Positions 57,745 to 64,000 of a stretch of DNA of 64,000 bases are shown here, in pieces. This DNA is from Pelistega ratti (GTDB taxonomy: Bacteria; Pseudomonadota; Gammaproteobacteria; Burkholderiales; Burkholderiaceae_B). The position numbers were made by a program, and so were the translations under genes. The stretch covers positions 1,488,001 through 1,552,000 of the forward strand of contig NZ_CP047165.1 of the NCBI RefSeq assembly GCF_009833965.1, read 5' to 3'. Under the pieces are notes generated by a model that did no database searches, had not been told where the DNA came from, and worked only from the letters and a program-made list of their open reading frames with translations. Positions within the stretch are counted from its first letter, which is position 1. Every line of letters starts with the position of its first letter.

Positions 57745-58878
57745 ATGAGCAAAAAGTTTGTCGTATCCGCAATTTGTGCGGCTTTATTAGGTGCTAGTGC
57801 TTATGCAGCAGACCCTGTTGTGTCAACTACTGGTGGTTTACCTGGTTATGAAGTTATCAAAGCTTCTGATGAAATCGCTAAATTACCTCGTGTTAAACAA
57901 ACATTAGTAGCACCTCCTAATGTGCCTGAGCATACTTTAGAAGCACCAGCAACACCACGTGTCGTTGAAGTTGAAATGTTTATCGAAGAAAAAGAAATCG
58001 AGGTAGAACCTGGTGTCTTTATGTGGGCATTTACTTTCAACGGTTCTGTTCCTGGTCCACTAATTGTTGTACATGAAGGGGATTATGTAGAACTAACACT
58101 TAAAAACCTTTCAAAAAATGTTCTCGTTCATAACATTGACTTCCATGCCTCTACTGGTGCATTAGGTGGTGGCGAATTAACTCACGTTGCTCCTGGTGAA
58201 GAAGTTAAACTTCGTTGGAAAGCGATCAAACCGGGCGTTCATATTTACCACTGCGCTCCTGGCGGTGCAATGATTCCTTGGCACGTTGTTCACGGTATGA
58301 ATGGTGCAGTTGTTGTTCTACCTAAAGATGGTCTAAAAGACAAAAACGGTAATAAACTCACTTATGATAAAGCGATTTATATTGGTGAGCAAGACTTCTA
58401 CATTCCAAAAGATGAAAACGGTAACTACAAACGTTATGCAAATGCCGCTGAATCTTATGCAGATGACAAAAAAGTCATGGATGGTCTTATCCCAACACAT
58501 ATCGTTTTCGGTGAACGCAAAGGTCATTACACAGGCGATAACTCTCCAACCGCTAAAGTTGGCGAAACATTAATGATTTATCACTCTCAAGCTAACCGCT
58601 TTACTTACCCACACCTTATCGGTGGTCATGGTGAGTATGTTTGGGAACGTGGTAACTTAGCTGATGTTCCTGCACAAGACCTTGAAACTTGGTCAATTGC
58701 AGCAGGTTCTGCTGGTGCAGCAATGTACACCTTCAAACAACCAGGTACTTATGTTTACTTAAATCATAACTTAATTGAAGCACTTAACTTAGGTGCACTA
58801 GCAACAATTAAAGTAGATGGTAAATGGGATAATAACTTAATGGAACAATTAGTAGCTCCACGTAAGTTCAAAGAATAA
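57745..58878 (+). CDS. nirK: Copper-containing nitrite reductase (NirK/AniA type)
   Basis: A 377-aa periplasmic enzyme reducing nitrite to nitric oxide. Residues 1-22 are a signal peptide ending AYA, without a lipobox. The two cupredoxin domains contain the ligand stretches HNIDFHAS (H129, H134), [23 protein letters not shown] (H169, C170, H180, M185) and, in domain two, [13 protein letters not shown]. Both type 1 and type 2 copper sites look complete. AGAGGAG lies before the ATG. A terminator follows at 58907-58943, before the SCO1-like gene. No nitric oxide reductase gene is in the window, so NO must be removed by a gene elsewhere. Confidence 0.95.
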   Translation: MSKKFVVSAICAALLGASAYAADPVVSTTGGLPGYEVIKASDEIAKLPRVKQTLVAPPNVPEHTLEAPATPRVVEVEMFIEEKEIEVEPGVFMWAFTFNGSVPGPLIVVHEGDYVELTLKNLSKNVLVHNIDFHASTGALGGGELTHVAPGEEVKLRWKAIKPGVHIYHCAPGGAMIPWHVVHGMNGAVVVLPKDGLKDKNGNKLTYDKAIYIGEQDFYIPKDENGNYKRYANAAESYADDKKVMDGLIPTHIVFGERKGHYTGDNSPTAKVGETLMIYHSQANRFTYPHLIGGHGEYVWERGNLADVPAQDLETWSIAAGSAGAAMYTFKQPGTYVYLNHNLIEALNLGALATIKVDGKWDNNLMEQLVAPRKFKE

Positions 58879-58906
58879 TCCACGATACCTTACATTCTTT
58901 TTACCT

Positions 58907-58943
58907 CGGCTACTAGTCAGATATGGTTAGTAGCCGCTTTTTT
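58907..58943 (+). terminator. Terminator between nirK and the SCO1-like gene
   Basis: A 9-bp stem, CGGCTACTA (58907-58915) and TAGTAGCCG (58928-58936), a 12-base loop and six T. The SCO1-like ATG is only 18 bases further, so read-through would set a lower expression of the accessory gene. Confidence 0.82.
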
Positions 58944-58961
58944 CATAAGGAGACTATTATT

Positions 58962-59558
58962 ATGTTTACTCGTATCATCTCACACTTTGTTTTGGCTTTC
59001 CTTGTTAGCTTAATGGCATTAGGTCAAGCGGCTTATGCTCGCTCCATTTCCTTTAATCTAGAAGACAACAAAGGCAAGGTGACAGAGAAAAGTTATCCCG
59101 GTAAATATCTATTAGTCTCTATCGGCTATTCATCATGCCCAGATATTTGCCCAACCACATTATCTGAATATGCCTTAACATTAGAAAACCTCAAAAATCC
59201 AGAAGCAATTGCACCTATCTTTGTTTCTATTGATCCTGTACACGATACACCTGAAATTTTACACACCTATGTAACACAGTTTGATGAGCGTATTATCGGT
59301 TTATCGGGTGATTTACCTCGTATCAAAGCATTAACGGATCAATTAGGCGCATCTTTTGGTTATCGTTTAGATGGTAAACGCATAGAAGTACCCCAAAAAG
59401 GCACTGACTATACCGTTTATCACTCATCGCTTATCTATCTTATTAATCCAGAGCATCAATTACTAGATGTATTTGATTATCAAATTGGTGCAGAAGATCT
59501 TGCTCAGTCGATTGATGCTATCTTAGCCAAAGAGTCTACTCAGCAAAAAACACAATAA
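58962..59558 (+). CDS. SCO1/SenC-family copper chaperone
   Basis: A 198-aa protein with an N-terminal signal or anchor (residues 1-26) and a thioredoxin-like fold. The copper motif is CPDIC (CX3C) in GYSSCPDICPTTL, and the third ligand is the His of YHSSLIYL. SCO proteins load copper into cytochrome oxidase CuA sites or into copper reductases. The start is ATG 58962, with AAGGAGA eleven bases upstream; the frame extends to 58923 without a ribosome site and through the terminator. Next to nirK its likely role is copper delivery to NirK, an inference from position. Confidence 0.9.
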   Translation: MFTRIISHFVLAFLVSLMALGQAAYARSISFNLEDNKGKVTEKSYPGKYLLVSIGYSSCPDICPTTLSEYALTLENLKNPEAIAPIFVSIDPVHDTPEILHTYVTQFDERIIGLSGDLPRIKALTDQLGASFGYRLDGKRIEVPQKGTDYTVYHSSLIYLINPEHQLLDVFDYQIGAEDLAQSIDAILAKESTQQKTQ

Positions 59559-59572
59559 ACATACATTTCGGT

Positions 59573-59605
59573 ATAAAGAGTTACATGGTACAAGTGACTC
59601 TTTAT
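59573..59605 (+). terminator. Hairpin between the SCO1-like and beta-propeller genes
   Basis: A 9-bp stem, ATAAAGAGT (59573-59581) and ACTCTTTAT (59597-59605), with a 15-base loop. A good T-run is missing, so it may be a weak terminator. Confidence 0.55.
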
Positions 59606-59694
59606 GCTTACTCTTAACAGAAAGAGACTATCATTATCTTAAAGCCACTATCCGTCTATCAATGACATGGTTTTAAATCTCAAAGGAAATTTTG

Positions 59695-60912
59695 ATGAAA
59701 AGACGAGATTTTTTATCGCTCGCCACTGCTACAGGTATCAGCTCATCGTTGCCTTTTCTTTCAGCAAAGGCGGCAAATAATAACTCACCAGTTAATGGGG
59801 CTACTCAATCACTCTATGCCCCTACCCGTTATCTATTTATTGCTGATATTAGTACATACTACATCTCTGTCTATGATACCGTTACGATGGAGCAAGTTGC
59901 TCATCTTAATTTTAATATTAAACCAAAAGTAATGGAAATAGCCCGTGATGATAGTATGCTAGCATTCGGCAATCCTGAGGTTTCCTCTCTCTATTTATAC
60001 AATCTTATTTCACGAGAGATTAAAGTTATTGATATGCCCTCCCCTGTTTATCAAATTTTCTTTGTTCCTCAGTCCAAATTACTCGCCGTTGGTTTACGAG
60101 ATCAAGTTGGTATGGTCAATTACGATACAGGAGAAGTCACTATTTTCCCTGAAAAATTTGATTCTCCACAACGTGAAACGGTTCTCTATGCCTACTATAC
60201 CTTACTCTTTAGCTCTTTCAGCCAATCTTTTTGGGTATTAGATAAAACCAAACCCGTCATCTACCGCAAACATGGGTATGATCCCATCAAAAAACCTTGG
60301 GAAGTGTTAGATTTTACAAAACGTATTCGTCCTACCGTTGGTTTTGATAAAGGGGTTGCAAGTCCCGAAGACTATATGGTGGCATTTAATACGCTCGATG
60401 GCTCTGAGGGTTTATTATATTTCCCTGAAACAGATAAACTACTCAGTACAGGTCCTATGTACACGGCAGGAACAACCTATCGCCCAATGGTTTCCCCTTA
60501 TATTGATGCCTATTCTCAACGCGTATTATTCTCAGACGTATCAGGACATCTCGCTTACTTTAACCTTGAACAAGGTGATGAAAAACCGATTCGTTATGAA
60601 GTCGATTTTTCTCCTCGTATTATTCGTAGCGGTTGGTTAGAAAGTACATGGGTTATTGGTGGTGATAAGGGGCTTATGTTCCAATCATTTGATAATCCTG
60701 ATGATCATAAGATCTACCGTTTCCCCTACGAAGTTGTTGATATGTGGGTAACAGGTGATAGCAAAACCCTCTATATGACCCTTGATGAAGGTCCTCCACA
60801 AATCTTCCGTTACGATATTCGTACACGAGAAATGTTAGATCCTATTCGCATCAAAGGTGTTGTGATGGGTGGCTTACTCCGCATGGGAAGTAATAATAGT
60901 ATCTGTTATTAA
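59695..60912 (+). CDS. Tat-exported beta-propeller-like protein of unknown function
   Basis: A 405-aa protein starting at ATG 59695 (an in-frame TTG precedes it), behind AAAGGAAA. The N-terminus MKRRDFLSLATATG is a twin-arginine signal, with cleavage probably near AKAA (residue 27). The rest is made of repeated blade-like units (for example YLFIADISTYYISVYDTVTMEQV, EVSSLYLYNLISREIKVI, LLAVGLRDQVGMVNYDTGEV), as in YVTN/WD40-like seven-bladed propellers. I cannot assign a family with known substrate. Tat export suggests it folds, or binds a cofactor, before export. It is downstream of nirK and the SCO1-like gene on the same strand. Confidence 0.75.
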   Translation: MKRRDFLSLATATGISSSLPFLSAKAANNNSPVNGATQSLYAPTRYLFIADISTYYISVYDTVTMEQVAHLNFNIKPKVMEIARDDSMLAFGNPEVSSLYLYNLISREIKVIDMPSPVYQIFFVPQSKLLAVGLRDQVGMVNYDTGEVTIFPEKFDSPQRETVLYAYYTLLFSSFSQSFWVLDKTKPVIYRKHGYDPIKKPWEVLDFTKRIRPTVGFDKGVASPEDYMVAFNTLDGSEGLLYFPETDKLLSTGPMYTAGTTYRPMVSPYIDAYSQRVLFSDVSGHLAYFNLEQGDEKPIRYEVDFSPRIIRSGWLESTWVIGGDKGLMFQSFDNPDDHKIYRFPYEVVDMWVTGDSKTLYMTLDEGPPQIFRYDIRTREMLDPIRIKGVVMGGLLRMGSNNSICY

Positions 60913-60944
60913 TAGCGTTTAATTCATCCTATATCTGGTTTTTT

Positions 60945-60980
60945 AAAAAAGAGAACAGCATTGCTTGCTTCTCTTTTTTT
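60945..60980 (+). terminator. Terminator after the beta-propeller gene
   Basis: The stem AAAAAAGAGAA (60945-60955) with TTCTCTTTTTT (60969-60979), followed by T. It starts 33 bases after the stop codon. Confidence 0.85.
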
Positions 60981-61015
60981 ATAAACAATAACCATAAAGT
61001 ATTTATCATAAAAAG

Positions 61016-61036
61016 GGGGCTACTCCCTATAGCCCC
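61016..61036 (-). terminator. Terminator after copA
   Basis: The stem GGGGCTA (61016-61022) with TAGCCCC (61030-61036) and a 7-base loop. On the minus strand CCTTTTTATG follows. It lies 40 bases after the copA stop. Confidence 0.78.
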
Positions 61037-61075
61037 TCTTATATTTACATGAAAAACACCAATCAACAATGCTTA

Positions 61076-63244
61076 TTAATCAATCTTAATATATTTTAAT
61101 CTTAACGCATTACTTAATACAGAAACAGAACTTAATGCCATCGCTGCCCCAGCAATAATTGGATTTAAGAAACCCAATGCCGCTAATGGAATACCAATAA
61201 TGTTGTAGATAAAGGCAAAGAATAAGTTTTGTTTAATATTTTTTAACGTTGCTCGAGAGACCAATAAAGCATCCACCATCTGATTCACCGATTGTTGCAT
61301 CAATGTAGCAGATGCCGTATTTTCCGCTACATCAGCCCCCCCTTTCATCGCAAAGCTAACATTTGCAGCGGCGAGTGCGGGCGCATCATTAACACCATCA
61401 CCCACCATAGCAACAACTTTACCCTCAGCCTTTAGCGACTGGATTTTTTCCGCTTTATCACGAGGACTCATATTACCAAAAGCATATTGAATACCCAATG
61501 CATTAGCAACATAGCTTACCACCTGTTGATGATCGCCACTCATCACATACACATCAATATGATGTGCTTGTAAACGAGCAATTGCCTTAGCGGTATCCTC
61601 TTTCAATGCATCAGCTAAGGCAAAAGCACCAACCGCCTTGCCATCAACAGAGACCGCTACCACACTCGCAATAGACCATATCTCACCTGATACTTGTTGC
61701 ATATCAAAGTGACAAAAACTTGGTTTACCAACATGGACTACGCCTATGCCATCAATAACGGCACGAATACCCTCACCCGTAACACTCTCTACTTGCTGGG
61801 GTTCTATAAGCGCCAAAGACTGTGCTTGTGCCGCATTTACAATCGCTCTTGCTAAAGGATGTGTCGCACTTTGTTCAACACTGGCAGCAATACGAAGTAA
61901 TTCACTTTCTGAATACGTACCTGTTGAAAATATCGCATTAACAGTAGGTTTACCCTCCGTTAATGTACCTGTTTTATCCAAAACAACAGCATTAACATGA
62001 GCCGCCTCTTCAATCACTGTTGCATCTTTAAACCAGATACCACGTTTAACAGCCTGTCCCATACCCACCATAATAGCAGCAGGGGTTGCTAAGCCTAATG
62101 CACAAGGGCAGGCAATTACTAATACTGCCACCGCATTCATCAAGGCAACCGTCCAATCAGCACGCACCATACCTGTTACGATAAAGGTGATTAATGCAAT
62201 CAATACCACCACCGGCACAAAAATCCCAGAGACTTTATCCGCTATACGGGCAATAGGAGCTTTACTACCTTGTGCCTCTGATAAAGCAGACATCATATCC
62301 CCTAATAACGTTTGACTACCTAATTGCTCCGCTTGATAAATCAGGCTACCATCACTGACTAAAGAGCCAGCCAATACCTTACTACCGGCTTTTTTCTCTT
62401 CTGGTTGAGATTCTCCCGTTAAATGACTTTCATCTGTCCAGCCCGTACCACTGATTACCATACCATCCGCCGCAATACGCTCACCATGATTAGCACGGAT
62501 AATTTCACCAAGCTGTACTTGATCAATAGGGATAGAATACCATTGATCTTCTCGTTTTACATTCACTTGAGAGGGGCGTAATTTCAAAAGCATACCTAAG
62601 CTATTAAGGCTATTTTTCTTTGCACTTTCTTCTAAGAATTTACCAAAGCTAACAAATCCTATCACCATCACACTTGCCTCAAAGTACACATGGGGCATAC
62701 CGCCTTCATGCCCTGTATGAGGGTAGAAAAAAAGCATATAGGTAGAATATAGATAAATAGCGATCGTACCAATGGTGACTAAGACATCCATATTAGCAAG
62801 CCCCCCTTTAATAGAGCCCCACGCACTCTTATAAAAAGGAATCGCTAAAAATAATTGCACAATACTTGCTAATACCCATTGCCAAATCGGAGGAAGCATC
62901 CAGTCATGTCGCCCGATAAGCATGCCTGCCATGCCGATTAAAAAGGGAATATTAATTACCAATAACAACCATAGGCGCCATGACATATGTTTCACCGTAA
63001 TTTGAGGAATCTCACCCTCTTTTTTCAGTGAAGCACGATAGCCCGTTTTTTGAATAAACCCAATAATATCCTGTGCAGACAATTTATGATCACTAACAAG
63101 CACTTGTGCTTCTTCACTCGCAAAATTAACCTGTGCTTGCACTACACCATCTTTTTTATTTAAAACTTTTTCAATACGCGTTGCGCATGCTTGGCAAGTC
63201 ATACCATCAATTGCAAAACTAAGTTTTTCTGGTGTATTGCTCAT
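61076..63244 (-). CDS. copA: Copper-exporting P1B-type ATPase CopA
   Basis: A 722-aa inner-membrane pump. There is one N-terminal metal-binding domain with GMTCQAC (Cys 17 and 20). The membrane copper site is CPC in VIACPCALGLATPA, the phosphorylation site is DKTGTLTEGKP, and the nucleotide-binding motif HP is in SATHPLARAI. MVGDGVNDAPALAAA completes the hinge region. The single HMA domain and the CPC motif indicate Cu(I) export. copZ lies 264 bases upstream on the same strand. Confidence 0.95.
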   Translation of the reverse strand: MSNTPEKLSFAIDGMTCQACATRIEKVLNKKDGVVQAQVNFASEEAQVLVSDHKLSAQDIIGFIQKTGYRASLKKEGEIPQITVKHMSWRLWLLLVINIPFLIGMAGMLIGRHDWMLPPIWQWVLASIVQLFLAIPFYKSAWGSIKGGLANMDVLVTIGTIAIYLYSTYMLFFYPHTGHEGGMPHVYFEASVMVIGFVSFGKFLEESAKKNSLNSLGMLLKLRPSQVNVKREDQWYSIPIDQVQLGEIIRANHGERIAADGMVISGTGWTDESHLTGESQPEEKKAGSKVLAGSLVSDGSLIYQAEQLGSQTLLGDMMSALSEAQGSKAPIARIADKVSGIFVPVVVLIALITFIVTGMVRADWTVALMNAVAVLVIACPCALGLATPAAIMVGMGQAVKRGIWFKDATVIEEAAHVNAVVLDKTGTLTEGKPTVNAIFSTGTYSESELLRIAASVEQSATHPLARAIVNAAQAQSLALIEPQQVESVTGEGIRAVIDGIGVVHVGKPSFCHFDMQQVSGEIWSIASVVAVSVDGKAVGAFALADALKEDTAKAIARLQAHHIDVYVMSGDHQQVVSYVANALGIQYAFGNMSPRDKAEKIQSLKAEGKVVAMVGDGVNDAPALAAANVSFAMKGGADVAENTASATLMQQSVNQMVDALLVSRATLKNIKQNLFFAFIYNIIGIPLAALGFLNPIIAGAAMALSSVSVLSNALRLKYIKID

Positions 63245-63393
63245 TATGAGTACCTCTTTGTTTAAATATCTTACCTAAAATAGACAACACCACTAGCCCC
63301 TAATGGGGCTTATTAGTATAAGAATGCAGAAAGGAAGATACTTGGTAATTTACTACGATATAGAGTCATAAAAGACCCTATTAATTCCTTAGG

Positions 63394-63413
63394 GGGAAAG
63401 GTTACCCTTTCCC
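63394..63413. promoter_or_regulatory. 20-base near-perfect palindrome between copZ and copA
   Basis: GGGAAAGGTTACCCTTTCCC is palindromic at 18 of 20 positions. It lies about 150 bases upstream of copA and 95 bases after copZ. No T-run follows on either strand, so an operator is at least as likely as a terminator. Copper-responsive regulators of the MerR type bind dyads of this size, but the sequence is not the CueR consensus. Confidence 0.45.
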
Positions 63414-63508
63414 GAGATATTATCCACTATCCCTAGCGGTATTCACCTGATTTGATGATGAAATCTACCCATACATATGGGGATAATTTTTACATAATCA
63501 AGGGGCGA

Positions 63509-63721
63509 CTATTGATCCACCACATCATAGCCAGCATCTTCGATCACTTCTTTAAGCTGCGATACTGATACAGCACTTTCATCAAAAGTGATAACAGCCT
63601 GCTTATTTTCTAAGCTAACTTCTGCTTTTTGTACACCGGCTTGTTCTGTTAAAACACGAGTGACACTTTTCACACAACCACCGCAAGTCATTCCCTCAAT
63701 ATGAAGTGTTACTGTTTGCAT
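63509..63721 (-). CDS. copZ: CopZ-like copper chaperone (HMA domain)
   Basis: A 70-aa protein consisting of one heavy-metal-associated domain. MQTVTLHIEGMTCGGCVKSVTRVL has the GMTCxxC copper site (Cys 13 and 16) and AEVSLENKQAVITFDESAVSVSQLKEVIEDAGYDV completes the ferredoxin-like fold. It carries Cu(I) in the cytoplasm to CopA. The ATG at 63721 has AGGAG about six bases upstream. It may share regulation with copA but has its own upstream promoter candidate. Confidence 0.9.
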   Translation of the reverse strand: MQTVTLHIEGMTCGGCVKSVTRVLTEQAGVQKAEVSLENKQAVITFDESAVSVSQLKEVIEDAGYDVVDQ

Positions 63722-63922
63722 CTCTAATCTCCTATTAATACAACAAAGAATTTATATCATCATAACTGCTGAACGTATAGTTTACTACGCTATCAACCAT
63801 GTTCAGCTAAATTACCCTAAAGCATACGCCTTTCTATACCATTTCTTTTAAATAGTCATGATGTCATCAGGGTTTTAGCGGATTTGGTTAAATCTATCAT
63901 CTATGACAACACCACTCTACAA

Positions 63923-63949
63923 ATATTATTATTTTACATCTATTGTCAA
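63923..63949 (-). promoter_or_regulatory. Promoter candidate upstream of copZ
   Basis: On the minus strand there is a consensus -35 TTGACA (63944-63949). TAATAT (63923-63928) lies 15 bases downstream and TATTTG (63920-63925) 18 bases downstream as -10 candidates. The leader to copZ would be about 190 bases. Confidence 0.45.
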
Positions 63950-64000
63950 GATAGACCTATTACTAAATAAATAGGTATTACCAACACGTATATACCTACC

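Overview
The window is an AT-rich chromosomal segment of a Gram-negative bacterium. It reads as a low-GC betaproteobacterium of the Alcaligenaceae (Burkholderiales), such as a relative of Pelistega, Oligella or Taylorella. The signs are a short-form HisG, the block hisD-hisG-murA-ibaG-ABC exporter, a long isocitrate lyase (531 aa), a 1275-aa trifunctional PutA, an RpoH sigma factor, the Mla lipid-transport genes and a spc/alpha ribosomal-protein cluster. The genus is inferred from gene content only. I saw no tRNA, rRNA, CRISPR array or intact insertion sequence.

Layout. 1-4.8 kb (minus): end of the histidine operon, murA, ibaG and a two-gene ABC exporter. 5.0-6.9 kb: a YnfA-type membrane protein and an aromatic amino acid permease. 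7.0-13.1 kb: glyoxylate shunt, with glcB and aceA on the minus strand and aceK divergent. 13.2-17.0 kb: mlaF-mlaE-mlaD-mlaA-mlaC, without mlaB. 17.1-21.6 kb: a SemiSWEET-like gene and putA. 21.7-27.2 kb (minus): a very AT-rich five-gene operon of unknown function. It encodes a four-TM coiled-coil protein, a GTPase-like P-loop protein, a TM/coiled-coil protein, a lipoprotein with Sel1 and WG repeats, and a small secreted protein. A 30-base A/T homopolymer lies just upstream of its first start codon. 27.4-31.8 kb: dbpA, an LpxL-type acyltransferase, a degenerate RAYT/IS200-like protein, and rpoH. 32.0-35.5 kb: four tandem PoNi-type (DUF1910/DUF1911) immunity-like genes; one carries an early nonsense codon and one looks mosaic. 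35.5-43.4 kb: a Nudix protein, glmU, an MFS exporter, lipA, cutA and dsbD. 43.6-44.2 kb: a reductase-like iron-sulfur protein that has lost its nucleotide-binding domain. 44.6-53.8 kb (minus): rplN to rplQ, including a 37-codon rpmJ; rpoA is set apart behind a terminator and its own promoter. 54.3-57.4 kb: an orphan MetQ and two transporter-like membrane proteins. 57.7-60.9 kb: copper nitrite reductase, a SCO1-like protein and a Tat-exported beta-propeller protein. 61.0-63.7 kb (minus): a copper P-type ATPase and a CopZ-like chaperone.

How the genes fit together. glcB, aceA and aceK form a complete glyoxylate bypass with its isocitrate-dehydrogenase switch. Mla proteins, MurA, the acyltransferase and GlmU serve the cell envelope. 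The copper enzyme NirK, the SCO1 copper chaperone, CutA, DsbD, CopA and CopZ form a copper and thiol theme in the second half of the window, and an FNR-like site upstream of nirK suggests anaerobic control.

The best candidates for something undescribed are the 21.7-27.2 kb GTPase/lipoprotein operon with its homopolymer, and the orphan PoNi immunity array. All functional statements come from reading translations and motifs by eye; no database search was run.
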